Of a stretch of 64,000 bases of DNA, positions 1 through 10,739 are shown in pieces. The DNA is from Cladopsammia gracilis (lineage: Eukaryota; Cnidaria; Anthozoa; Scleractinia; Dendrophylliidae), in NCBI GenBank assembly GCA_022457155.1, contig JAJGOT010000053.1, positions 648,501 through 712,500 of the forward strand. Reading direction: 5' to 3'. A program made the translations under genes and the position numbers. Position 1 is the stretch's first letter, and each line of letters begins with the position of its first letter. A model generated the notes under the pieces. The model was not told the DNA's origin. It saw only the letters and a list, made by a program, of their open reading frames with translations, and did no database searches.

Positions 1-900
1 AGAGTTCAAGTCAGTCTGCGACAAATCAATGTGTTTCGCGCATTGTATTGGCTTGCTAGAGAGCTTGAGTTCTGTCCAATTCATAACATTTTTCCCTCGC
101 GACTAATCAAATGTCTGTGATCTACTTGTTTGTGGCATGCAAAGAACTTTCAATGTCAACTGGATACGTTTAGTACTTATATTCTCAAGAAGAGTTCAAG
201 TTAGTCTGCGCCATATCATTGCGTTTCGCGCATTGATTTGGCGTGCTAGAGAGCTTGACTTCTGTCCAATTCATAACATTTTTAACTCGCGACTAAGCAA
301 ATGTCTGCGCCGATGGTCGATTCACTTATTGTGGCATGCAAAAAACTTTCAATGTTTACTAGTTATATTATGAAGAAGTTTTCAAGTCAGTCTGCGCCAT
401 ATCATTGCATTTCGCGCGTTGATTTGGCTTGCTAAAGGGCTTGAATTCTGTCCAATTCATAACATTTTTATCTCGCGACTAAGCAAATGTCCGCGCCGAT
501 GGTCGATCCACTTGTTTGTGGCATGCAAAGAACTTTCAATGTTTACTAGTTATATTATCAAGAAGAGTTCAAGTCAGTCTGCGCCATATCATTGCGTTTC
601 GCGCATTGATTTGGCTTGCTCAAGAGCTTGAATTCTGTCTAATTCATAACATTTTAAACTCGCGACTAAGCAAATGTCTGCGCCGATGGTCGATTCACTT
701 ATTTGTGGCATGCAGAGAACTTTCAATGTTTACTAGTTATATTATCAAGAAGAGTTCAAGTCAGTCTGCGCCATATCATTGCATTTCGCGCATTGATTTG
801 GCTTGCTAAAGAGCTTGAATTCTGTCCAATTCATAACATTTTTAACTCGCGACTAATCAAATGTCTGCGCCGATGGTCGATCCACTTATTTGTGGCATGA
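1..900. repeat. Tandem array of ~187-bp units, copy 1
   Basis: About five units repeat with a period of 186-187 bp; the landmark CTCGCGACTAAGCAAATGTC recurs near 287, 473, 659 and 846 with small variants. Units contain GAAGAGTTCAAGTCAGTCTG and end in a TTATTTGTGGCATGC-like block. The innermost unit supplies the last three codons and the stop of the recombinase gene. The many short open frames here are by-products of the repeat. Confidence 0.9.
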
Positions 901-2610
901 TTTCGAATGTGATCCAAATCTCCTCGCAGCACGGCTCAGCAGAGAGTTTGCTGTCCTTCCGGTTTGAAAATGAAATTCGGGGTCTCTTAGAATCGCTTGC
1001 CATTGCCCGTAGCCGTGTCGTTCAAGTCCCGTTTTTAGATATCGGTCCTCCTCGGGGGTGAACAACATTTGTTTTCTTCTCGCGCCAATTTCAGTGGCTT
1101 TGGACGCGCGTTCTGTCTTTAGACTTGCAACCCTCCGTAAAGGCTTAGGCCGCGGTGGTGTTTTGGGGCTCGTTTCGACTTCGTCCGCAGAAGACATGTC
1201 GCCTTTAACGTCATCGTCCTGCTCTTGGGAAGACGTCGATTTGTCCGAAAGCCTCGAGCGCACGTCCATTTCTAACTCCGATCCCTTGTCGCCGTGCAAT
1301 CTTTCCAGAAATTCGTGCGCTTTTGTAGCGACCTCGCGCGATCGTTGTTTTTGATAGTGAACTCTTGCCACGACAGAGCTGTGTTTCTGGTCCTCGGAGA
1401 TCGCGCTTTGCGCGCTACTGCTGAGATGTTTGGAGCTCTCGGTTTCAACAATTTGTCGATAGCGAGTCGGGTGAACGTACTTGCCAGTTGCGTCGAAAAC
1501 TAACTTGCTCATCAGTTCTCCCAGCTTGTTTTGCTGTCCTCCGTTTCTCGTTACTAAAACGTAATCGCAGGTCGGCTTGAGCAGAGGGCGAATGTGATTG
1601 ATGTATCCATCCAACACTTGCATGCTAGTGTCAGTCAGGAACAGAGAATCGAAGCCGTACTTGCCCGCCGTTTTGAACATTTTCTGATCGATAAACCCGC
1701 CGTTCGTCTTAGCTTTGTTCACCATCTCGACGGTCAAATACTGATATGTCATTGGGCGCGATCCTTTGACCTTGATAAACAAATACACGGCGAGGAATTT
1801 GGTGGCAAACGACAAGTCCAACGGGGATACCGTACCCTGTTTCTCCTTGCACGCGTTCAGCACGCCCTCGTAGCGCGGCAAGAAACGCGCCACGACTTCC
1901 AATAGCTCCTCTAGCGTTGCCCAATGTCCCTTGGCTTCTAAGGCGTCGATATCGAGTTCGCTGGTCCACTGCAATCGCATCATTTTGGAAACGGTTTTGC
2001 GCACCCTTTTCAGGTACATTTCTGTCGAAGACAGCCCTCTCAAAATGGCGTCCGATGCGCCGTTCACTTTTCGAAAGTCTCCCAGTTCCGCAATGGCGTC
2101 CAAGTAGCCTAGACGTCCTGCGTGCCCGAGCTTCCAGTCGTCTTGCATCGTGTCGACAAATTTAAATAGGAGATTGGGAGAACATAAACTAAAGTCGACG
2201 ATGTCAAAAGTGAGCTCCTCTTCGTCTTCGCAACAGAATTTGAGAAATTTCAAACACTTGCTGACGATTTGTTGCGCTTGGCGATCGCTTTTACAGCCGC
2301 CGCCACTGCCGGTTAGCCAGGATGAAAAATCTCGAGCAATAAATCCATCGTGATTGCAGGTTTGAAGTGGACAGTGAAAAAGGCCATCAGAATCATCTTC
2401 TTCTAAGTGAAGCCTCTTTGTTTTGGGCGATGCGTTTGCTAACTTTGACCAGTCGATCTCGTCCTCTCGTTTGTTCATCTCTAGCATGTCCCATTGTTCG
2501 CACGATACAATTAAACAAATTTGTTTTAGGGCCGACACATAACCAAACGGAACAAAAGGACAATTCCGAACTTGCACGGACCTGCATGCCCTAATAACGT
2601 GATTAAACAT
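886..2610 (-). CDS. Tyrosine recombinase with Myb/SANT-like domain, copy 1 (zinc finger deleted, N-terminus fused to upstream frame)
   Basis: Open frame of 574 codons. The start homologous to the other copies is the ATG at 2476-2478, giving 530 aa. A 138-bp deletion relative to copy 2 removed an in-frame stop, so the frame now runs up to an ATG at 2608-2610. A second in-frame deletion (186 bp, junction near 2340) removes 62 residues including both zinc-binding histidines of the finger. The catalytic part is intact: Arg in KGSRPMTY, HPTR, then KHSS and VHY. The C-terminus has a Myb/SANT-like helix set (EEDRYLKTGLERHGYGQW). Expected role is DNA strand exchange for element movement. The intact frame suggests recent activity or very recent copying. 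The extended start may be untranslated. Confidence 0.8.
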   Translation of the reverse strand: MFNHVIRACRSVQVRNCPFVPFGYVSALKQICLIVSCEQWDMLEMNKREDEIDWSKLANASPKTKRLHLEEDDSDGLFHCPLQTCNHDGFIARDFSSWLTGSGGGCKSDRQAQQIVSKCLKFLKFCCEDEEELTFDIVDFSLCSPNLLFKFVDTMQDDWKLGHAGRLGYLDAIAELGDFRKVNGASDAILRGLSSTEMYLKRVRKTVSKMMRLQWTSELDIDALEAKGHWATLEELLEVVARFLPRYEGVLNACKEKQGTVSPLDLSFATKFLAVYLFIKVKGSRPMTYQYLTVEMVNKAKTNGGFIDQKMFKTAGKYGFDSLFLTDTSMQVLDGYINHIRPLLKPTCDYVLVTRNGGQQNKLGELMSKLVFDATGKYVHPTRYRQIVETESSKHLSSSAQSAISEDQKHSSVVARVHYQKQRSREVATKAHEFLERLHGDKGSELEMDVRSRLSDKSTSSQEQDDDVKGDMSSADEVETSPKTPPRPKPLRRVASLKTERASKATEIGARRKQMLFTPEEDRYLKTGLERHGYGQWQAILRDPEFHFQTGRTANSLLSRAARRFGSHSKSCHK

Positions 2611-2639
2611 GCTGTAGGCAAGCCAGAGTGACAGACTAA

Positions 2640-4700
2640 CATCGTGAGCGCGAGTTCCTGATTGCTAACGCTAAATAGGATCCATCGTTCCCATTACTTA
2701 AAGCCGTTAAAACAAAATGGAACGCCAGTTCCTGTTCGATTAAAAGCGAAGCTTATTGCGGTTTAAAAACGGAACAATAGTTCCCATTCAGTTGAAATAG
2801 GAACAGTTTGATTAGGAACAAACTTGTTCCTTTGTGACGCTAATAGAGAAGGCTTAATCGGAACAACTGGTCCTCGTTGTCGAGGTCAACAGCATAATAT
2901 GCTAGTTAACAGGAACAAAGTGTTCCTTATTGGGTTAAGTGGGCAGTCAAATTAGGAACATTTGTTCTCCTTTCTCTCAAAAGGGAACAGATAGAAAAAT
3001 CGGAACAACCCAAAAAGGACCTTTTGTTCCTAAACAGATGATAACGGAACCAGCTGTTCCTTTTCACCTCAATAAATAGGAACTTCGTGTTCCTAAGTGC
3101 TACAAATAGGAACCATTTGTTCCTTTTCACTTGAGAGTAAATAGGAACACGAGTTCCTATTTGCTACAAATAGGAACTATTTGTTCCTTTTCACTTGAGA
3201 GTAAATAGGAACACGAGTTCCTATTTGCTACAAATAGGAACCATTTGTTCCTTTTCACCCGAGAGTAAATAGGAACACGAGTTCCTGTTTGTTACAAATA
3301 GGAACCATTTGTTCCTTTTCACCTGAGAGTAAATAGGAACACGAGTTCCTATTTGCTACAAATAGGAACCATTTGTTCCTTTTCACCTGAGAGTAAATAG
3401 GAACACGAGTTCCTATTTGCTACAAATAGGAACCATTTGTTCCTTTTCACCTGAGTAAATAGGAACAAGAGTTCCTATTTGCTACAAATAGGAACCATTT
3501 GTTCCTTTTCACCCGAGAGTAAATAGGAACACGAAGTTCCTATTTGCTACAAATAGGAACCATTTGTTCCTTTTCACCTGAGTAAATAGGAACACGAAGT
3601 TCCTATTTGCTACAAATAGGAACCATTTGTTCCTTTTCACCTGAGAGTAAATAGGAACACGAGTTCCTATTTGCTACAAATAGGAACCATTTGTTCCTTT
3701 TCACCTGAGTAAATAGGAACACGAGTTCCTATTTGCTACAAATAGGAACCATTTGTTCCTTTTCACCTGAGTAAATAGGAACAAGAGTTCCTATTTGCTA
3801 CAAATAGGAACCATTTGTTCCTTTTCACCTGAGAGTAAATAGGAACACGAGTTCCTATTTGCTACAAATAGGAACCATTTGTTCCTTTTCACCTGAGAGT
3901 AAATAGGAACACGAGTTCCTATTTGCTACAAATAGGAATCATTTGTTCCTTTTCACCTGAGTAAATAGGAACACGAGTTCCTATTTGCTACAAATAGGAA
4001 CCATTTGCTCCTTTTCACCTGAGTAAATAGGAACAAGAGTTCCTATTTGCTACAAATAGGAACCATTTGTTCCTTTTCACCCGAGAGTAAATAGGAACAC
4101 GAAGTTCCTATTTGCTACAAATAGGAACCATTTGTTCCTTTTCACCTGAGTAAATAGGAACACGAAGTTCCTATTTGCTACAAATAGGAACCATTTGTTC
4201 CTTTTCACCTGAGAGTAAATAGGAACACGAGTTCCTATTTGCTACAAATAGGAACCATTTGTTCCTTTTCACCTGAGTAAATAGGAACACGAGTTCCTAT
4301 TTGCTACAAATAGGAACCATTTGTTCCTTTTCACCTGAGTAAATAGGAACACGAGTTCCTATTTGCTACAAATAGGAACCATTTGTTCCTTTTCACCTGA
4401 GTAAATAGGAACACGAAGTTCCTATTTGCTACAAATAGGAACCATTTGTTCCTTTTCACCTGAGTAAATAGGAACACGAAGTTCCTATTTGCTACAAATA
4501 GGAACCAGTTGTTCCTTTTCACCTGAATAAATAGGAACTTCGTGTTCCCAAGTACAACAAAGGGAACAATTTGTTCCGAATTTGCAAATCTTTGTTCCTT
4601 TTAAGGATTTGCGAAGGAACAAAAGTTCCTTTTTGTACAAATTTAATTTGTTCCTAAAGTAACAAAAGGAACAAAAAGCAAAAATAAGCGGAACACTTGA
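2640..4700. repeat. GGAAC/GTTCC palindrome array, copy 1
   Basis: Dense array upstream of the recombinase gene, with a regular core at about 3046-4556. The core unit is about 60-64 bp and contains GGAACCATTTGTTCC, a TTTTCACCTGAG spacer with or without AGAG, GGAACACGAGTTCC (or ACGAA) and TATTTGCTACAAATA. Flanking parts hold less regular GGAAC/GTTCC pairs. Open frames rich in RNKWFLF on the minus strand are artefacts of the array. Confidence 0.92.
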
Positions 4701-5106
4701 TTTTTGAAAAACCTCTTATATTTTGAGTCGCATCACGTAAAATCCTAAGTTGAAAATGTTTTAATGTGAAGAGTAGCCCAATAAGACCTAGCACAAAATA
4801 CCAAGTTAAAATGTTGTGTTTAAAGCCAAAATTCTTGCTATCATTACTTTTGGGGAATGTATATGATCGTTTCCCAAAATTTCTGTTCCCTTTTTTAAAA
4901 CGTTAAAATCGTTTGGACTTCAACAATAATCTCTCCATGTCTGATGATTTCTTACAAGTTCAAGGTGGTACGATGGTAGAAATTGCGTTTTCTTGATCTC
5001 AGAGCGCAATACGATTTCGGAAATATGCTAAACTCTAAATGCGTTCCTTTAAATTAGGAACAGATATTAATAGGTCCACTTGTTCCTATATATGAATAGC
5101 AAGACT

Positions 5107-5607
5107 CAATTATATATGAATAGCAAGACTCAATTTTTCACGAAGACGTTGCCGTCTACGTGAACAATTGACTAAAACGCCCATTGGCTTCAAGTTGCGG
5201 TTCTTATTGCAGAAACCCAAGGGGAAAAACGATAATGCGGTGTATATTGTACGTCAACGTGACCATCAAACGACACTACGAAAAAGATAAACAACTTTCC
5301 ACGTCCGCTACACTAAGTTATTTCTTTTGAAATACGCCATGCCCCCGCTATACCCTAGGAACTAAAAAACGAATCCCTGCACTGCACATGTGTCCAAAAG
5401 ATCACTGTGGATTTCCACGGATCTCAACATTTCATTTTAAATACGCCATGCACGATATACTCGGTATACACTTGGCACTAAAAAATACTTCCACTTTTTT
5501 TTATTTGTCACTGTGGAATAACGCTGAGTTCAAAATTTCATTTTAAATACGCCATGCACGTTATACCCGGTATGCACTTGGTTCTAAAAAACAAACTTTC
5601 ACTTGTT
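5107..5607. other. Spacer with three diverged ~105-bp repeats
   Basis: No gene seen. From about 5328 to 5600 a block starting AAATACGCCATGC and ending near CTAAAAAAC recurs three times with divergence. A short direct duplication of ATATATGAATAGCAAGACTC sits at the element border (about 5090-5130). Confidence 0.5.
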
Positions 5608-6931
5608 AGAGTAAGAATAAAATGTACCAAAAACCATGCTTGCTGGTAGTTCCATGCAGTGTTTCACTACTGAAATCCATTGCAGAGAAAACAGACCTCT
5701 GATATGGCCGACATTTCCGCCATTATTATTTATAAAATAAAACAAAATAAAATAAATATTTCATGTCTTCATTTTGCCGTCTTTCCCGTGAAATCCGTCT
5801 TTTCCGCCATCATTACAAAAGTCTTTAAGTCCACTGCCTTGCATGACTGGAAGTTGACCAAGTGAAAGACTTTTGTAATAACGGCGGAAAAGACGGATTT
5901 CACGGAAAAGACGGCAAAATGAATAAATTAAATAATAAATGAAAAAAAAATGAAATAAAATAAAATAAAATAAAGAAATATTTAATTTATTCATTTTCCC
6001 GTCTTTCCCGTGAAATCCGTCTTTTCCGCCGTTATAACAAAAGTCTTTCACTCAGTCAACTTCCAGTCATGCAAGGCAGTTGACTGAAAGAGTTTTGTTA
6101 TGATGGCGGAAAAGACGGATTTCACGGAAAAGACGGCAAAATGAATAAATTAAATATTAAATAAAATAAAAAAATGAAATAAAATGAAATAAAAAATGAA
6201 AAAAAATAAAAAATATTTTAATTTAATTTTTTTTATTTCAATTTTTTTTTTATTTTTTTTTTCATTTTTTAATGAAATAAAAAAATAAAATTAAAATATT
6301 TTTTTATTTTATTTCATTTTTTATTTTTTTTATTTAACATTTAATTTATTCATTTTGCCGTCTTTTCCGTGAAATCCGTCTTTTCCGCCATCATCACAAA
6401 AGTCTCTCAGTCAACTGCCTTGCATGACTGGAAGTTGACTGAGTGAAAGACCTTTTAATAACGGCGGAAAAGACGGATTTCACGGGAAAGACGGGAAAAT
6501 GAAGAAATGAAATATATATATCTTTTTATTTTTATTTCATTTTTTATTTTATTTTATTTCATTTTATTTTTTTATTTTATTTCATTTTTTTATTTTATAT
6601 ATTTAATTTATTCATTTTGCCGTCTTTTCCGTGAAATCCGTCTTTTCCGCCATCATCACAAAAGTCTTTCAGTCGACTGCCTTGCATGACTGGAAGTTGA
6701 CTGAGTGAAAGACTTTTGTAATAACGGCGGAAAAGACGGATTTCACGGGAAAGACGGAAAAATGAAGAAATGAAATATATTTTTTTACTTTATTTTATTT
6801 CATTTTATAAATAATAATGGCGGAAATGTCGCCATATCAGAAGTCTCTTTTCTCTGCAATGAATTTCAGAAGTGAAACACTGCATGGAACTACCAGCAAG
6901 CATGGATTTTGGTACATTTTATTTTACTCAA
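5608..6931. mobile_element. Foldback element with nested inverted repeats
   Basis: The ends are inverted repeats of each other: AAAATGTACC...CCATGCTTGCTGG with GTTCCATGCAGTGTTTCAC on the left (about 5617-5670), and the reverse complement near 6870-6920. Inside, blocks with GTGAAATCCGTCTTTTCCGCC and their reverse complements alternate around a GCCTTGCATGACTGGAAGTTG core, separated by simple A/T-rich DNA. No coding capacity, so it is probably a non-autonomous foldback or MITE. Confidence 0.8.
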
Positions 6932-7525
6932 ATGAATTGATACTGAAGACCACAGCTTGACATCTTTTCGATTTCCTGTTATTTTAATGGCTGAAAAGTC
7001 GGATTTTGCATCTCTAGGTATCTTCTTGTATCGTCCCGATTCGATGTAGGTAATTAGGGCAAGAAATCCGCATTTTGGCTTTGCTGTCAACCGCTTATAT
7101 GGTGTAAAATAGTAGTTTACTGCTATTTTGGCTAATGACGCTCTTGGTTATTGTCGATATTTCACAAGTTTGTTTCCTCTATAAAGAAGAACACGTTTTT
7201 GAGCCTTATCGCCAGTTGGAGAGATGCAGAGGGCAAGTTACCCTTGCAGGCAACTAAACAGTCGTTCGATAAAGAGTGCCTCTTTATGTTACTTAAGTCC
7301 AGTTGTTGTGGGAAAATGTAGTGCGATAAGCGCAAAATGCGTGTGCAAAGTAGAAGACGAGGGCTTCGAAAATGCGTGGAACAACGTCTGTCGAACCAGA
7401 GATACTTGCGACAAGGCACTACTCTGTTAGTATTTTTCTTGTATTTTATCTTTTCAAACATGTTATCGCACCTCGATTCCAAAAAATCAAAGTTCCTTTC
7501 TTTCACAATGACTGCTTTTCTGTAT
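6932..7525. other. Spacer with no recognised gene
   Basis: Nonrepetitive moderate-AT sequence between the foldback element and copy 2. Short open frames on both strands resemble nothing I know and lack convincing exon boundaries. Confidence 0.4.
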
Positions 7526-7699
7526 TTAGTTTTCTACAAGCATTTCATGCACGAGAAAGGCACTTAGTTTTAATTTGGGGTAGTTTTGACCCCAAAACCT
7601 CAAAATCACCATGACATAGCTCCTTTAAGCTGGGTGAATCTTTCAATTATATAAAGAATGCACATAGTTTATCGAAACTATTGTTTAACAATTACATGC

Positions 7700-8858
7700 A
7701 TGCAAAGAACTTCAATGTCAGCTAGATAAGTTTACTAGTTATATTATCAAGAAGAGTTCAAGTCAGTCTGCGCCATATCGTTGCGTTTCGCGCATTGTAT
7801 TGGCTTGCTAGAGAGCTTGAATTCTGTCCAATTCATAAACATTTTTCCTCGCGACTAATCAAATGTCTCTGCCGATGGTCGCTCCACTTATTTGTGGCAT
7901 GCAAAGAACTTTCAGTGATGTGAATTTACTAGATAAGTTTACAACTTAGAATATCAAAAAGAGTTCAAGTCAGTCTGCGACAAATCAATGTGTTTCGCGC
8001 ATTGTATTGGCTTGCTAGAGAGCTTGAGTTCTGTCCAATTCATAACATTTTTCCCTCGCGACTAATCAAATGTCTGTGATCTACTTGTTTGTGGCATGCA
8101 AAGAACTTTCAATGTCAACTGGATACGTTTAGTACTTATATTCTCAAGAAGAGTTCAAGTTAGTCTGCGCCATATCATTGCGTTTCGCGCATTGATTTGG
8201 CGTGCTAGAGAGCTTGACTTCTGTCCAATTCATAACATTTTTAACTCGCGACTAAGCAAATGTCTGCGCCGATGGTCGATTCACTTATTGTGGCATGCAA
8301 AAAACTTTCAATGTTTACTAGTTATATTATGAAGAAGTTTTCAAGTCAGTCTGCGCCATATCATTGCATTTCGCGCGTTGATTTGGCTTGCTAAAGGGCT
8401 TGAATTCTGTCCAATTCATAACATTTTTATCTCGCGACTAAGCAAATGTCCGCGCCGATGGTCGATCCACTTGTTTGTGGCATGCAAAGAACTTTCAATG
8501 TTTACTAGTTATATTATCAAGAAGAGTTCAAGTCAGTCTGCGCCATATCATTGCGTTTCGCGCATTGATTTGGCTTGCTCAAGAGCTTGAATTCTGTCTA
8601 ATTCATAACATTTTAAACTCGCGACTAAGCAAATGTCTGCGCCGATGGTCGATTCACTTATTTGTGGCATGCAGAGAACTTTCAATGTTTACTAGTTATA
8701 TTATCAAGAAGAGTTCAAGTCAGTCTGCGCCATATCATTGCATTTCGCGCATTGATTTGGCTTGCTAAAGAGCTTGAATTCTGTCCAATTCATAACATTT
8801 TTAACTCGCGACTAATCAAATGTCTGCGCCGATGGTCGATCCACTTATTTGTGGCATG
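7700..8858. repeat. Tandem array of ~187-bp units, copy 2
   Basis: About six units of the same family as at 1-900. From 7960 on it matches the copy 1 array base for base at the constant offset. The leftmost units are more diverged and start after a TTTAAGCTGGGTGAATCTTT block that is also found before the copy 3 array. Confidence 0.9.
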
Positions 8859-10437
8859 ATTTCGAATGTGATCCAAATCTCCTCGCAGCACGGCTCAGCA
8901 GAGAGTTTGCTGTCCTTCCGGTTTGAAAATGAAATTCGGGGTCTCTTAGAATCGCTTGCCATTGCCCGTAGCCGTGTCGTTCAAGTCCCGTTTTTAGATA
9001 TCGGTCCTCCTCGGGGGTGAACAACATTTGTTTTCTTCTCGCGCCAATTTCAGTGGCTTTGGACGCGCGTTCTGTCTTTAGACTTGCAACCCTCCGTAAA
9101 GGCTTAGGCCGCGGTGGTGTTTTGGGGCTCGTTTCGACTTCGTCCGCAGAAGACATGTCGCCTTTAACGTCATCGTCCTGCTCTTGGGAAGACGTCGATT
9201 TGTCCGAAAGCCTCGAGCGCACGTCCATTTCTAACTCCGATCCCTTGTCGCCGTGCAATCTTTCCAGAAATTCGTGCGCTTTTGTAGCGACCTCGCGCGA
9301 TCGTTGTTTTTGATAGTGAACTCTTGCCACGACAGAGCTGTGTTTCTGGTCCTCGGAGATCGCGCTTTGCGCGCTACTGCTGAGATGTTTGGAGCTCTCG
9401 GTTTCAACAATTTGTCGATAGCGAGTCGGGTGAACGTACTTGCCAGTTGCGTCGAAAACTAACTTGCTCATCAGTTCTCCCAGCTTGTTTTGCTGTCCTC
9501 CGTTTCTCGTTACTAAAACGTAATCGCAGGTCGGCTTGAGCAGAGGGCGAATGTGATTGATGTATCCATCCAACACTTGCATGCTAGTGTCAGTCAGGAA
9601 CAGAGAATCGAAGCCGTACTTGCCCGCCGTTTTGAACATTTTCTGATCGATAAACCCGCCGTTCGTCTTAGCTTTGTTCACCATCTCGACGGTCAAATAC
9701 TGATATGTCATTGGGCGCGATCCTTTGACCTTGATAAACAAATACACGGCGAGGAATTTGGTGGCAAACGACAAGTCCAACGGGGATACCGTACCCTGTT
9801 TCTCCTTGCACGCGTTCAGCACGCCCTCGTAGCGCGGCAAGAAACGCGCCACGACTTCCAATAGCTCCTCTAGCGTTGCCCAATGTCCCTTGGCTTCTAA
9901 GGCGTCGATATCGAGTTCGCTGGTCCACTGCAATCGCATCATTTTGGAAACGGTTTTGCGCACCCTTTTCAGGTACATTTCTGTCGAAGACAGCCCTCTC
10001 AAAATGGCGTCCGATGCGCCGTTCACTTTTCGAAAGTCTCCCAGTTCCGCAATGGCGTCCAAGTAGCCTAGACGTCCTGCGTGCCCGAGCTTCCAGTCGT
10101 CTTGCATCGTGTCGACAAATTTAAATAGGAGATTGGGAGAACATAAACTAAAGTCGACGATGTCAAAAGTGAGCTCCTCTTCGTCTTCGCAACAGAATTT
10201 GAGAAATTTCAAACACTTGCTGACGATTTGTTGCGCTTGGCGATCGCTTTTACAGCCGCCGCCACTGCCGGTTAGCCAGGATGAAAAATCTCGAGCAATA
10301 AATCCATCGTGATTGCAGGTTTGAAGTGGACAGTGAAAAAGGCCATCAGAATCATCTTCTTCTAAGTGAAGCCTCTTTGTTTTGGGCGATGCGTTTGCTA
10401 ACTTTGACCAGTCGATCTCGTCCTCTCGTTTGTTCAT
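8845..10437 (-). CDS. Tyrosine recombinase with Myb/SANT-like domain, copy 2 (zinc finger deleted)
   Basis: Predicted 530 aa from the ATG at 10435-10437; the frame is open a few codons further without an ATG. Protein sequence matches copy 1 over the shared part. The tyrosine-recombinase motifs are Arg in KGSRPMTY, HPTR, KHSS and VHY, with normal His-to-Tyr spacing of nine residues. The C-terminal Myb/SANT-like domain resembles the telomere-binding Myb type (GxGxW...IL...F...RT), though similarity is short. The 186-bp in-frame deletion (junction near 10299) leaves only the first two cysteines of the finger. An upstream open frame (10498-10707) lies in the same frame, separated by a stop; it could be a leader or chance. 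Cellular site is presumably the nucleus. Confidence 0.85.
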   Translation of the reverse strand: MNKREDEIDWSKLANASPKTKRLHLEEDDSDGLFHCPLQTCNHDGFIARDFSSWLTGSGGGCKSDRQAQQIVSKCLKFLKFCCEDEEELTFDIVDFSLCSPNLLFKFVDTMQDDWKLGHAGRLGYLDAIAELGDFRKVNGASDAILRGLSSTEMYLKRVRKTVSKMMRLQWTSELDIDALEAKGHWATLEELLEVVARFLPRYEGVLNACKEKQGTVSPLDLSFATKFLAVYLFIKVKGSRPMTYQYLTVEMVNKAKTNGGFIDQKMFKTAGKYGFDSLFLTDTSMQVLDGYINHIRPLLKPTCDYVLVTRNGGQQNKLGELMSKLVFDATGKYVHPTRYRQIVETESSKHLSSSAQSAISEDQKHSSVVARVHYQKQRSREVATKAHEFLERLHGDKGSELEMDVRSRLSDKSTSSQEQDDDVKGDMSSADEVETSPKTPPRPKPLRRVASLKTERASKATEIGARRKQMLFTPEEDRYLKTGLERHGYGQWQAILRDPEFHFQTGRTANSLLSRAARRFGSHSKSCHK

Positions 10438-10739
10438 CTCTAGCACCAAACGTAGCTGGAAGATTTTAAAGTTTCTCTCGCGCGGTTACTACATATATTA
10501 GCCGACTTGTTTATCCCTCCCGAGAGACATTATTCGATGTTTGGCTAAAAAAAAGCTTGTTCCTTGTCGCATTATCTCTTGCATGTCCCATTGTTCGCAC
10601 GATACAATTAAACAAATTTGTTTTAGGGCCGACACATAACCAAACGGAACAAAAGGACAATTCCGAACTTGCACGGACCTGCATGCCCTAATAACGTGAT
10701 TAAACATGCTGTAGGCAAGCCAGATTGACAGACTAACAT

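Larger units (their letters stand above)
1..5106 (-). mobile_element. Crypton-like tyrosine-recombinase element, copy 1 (left end outside window)
   Basis: The first of three related elements. Reading along the minus-strand gene, it has a palindrome-rich upstream region (about 2640-4700), the recombinase gene (886-2478) and a 3' array of about 187-bp repeats (1-900). The right limit is where similarity to copy 2 stops, just after a shared AGCAAGACT near 5106. From base 1 to about 2483 it matches copy 2 at a constant offset of 7959 bp with no indel I could see, so the two copies are very recent duplicates, or one is an assembly duplicate. I saw no terminal inverted repeats, which fits Cryptons, but the family assignment is inference. 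Confidence 0.7.

Noticed and set aside
137..900. Plus-strand open frames in the 187-bp arrays (FNSRLSKCLRRWSIH-type peptides)
   Set aside because: The same peptide recurs once per repeat unit with frame changes between units; explained by the satellite.
4331..4522. Minus-strand open frames rich in RNKWFLFVANRNFVFLF within the palindrome arrays (also 11931-12185 and 20573-20827)
   Set aside because: They follow the tandem unit, which lacks stops in one frame when its length is a multiple of three; no start context, domain or conservation beyond the repeat.
10299..10300. The 186-bp and 138-bp differences between recombinase copies as spliced introns
   Set aside because: No GT...AG or GC...AG at any alignment of the junctions; short microhomology fits deletion.
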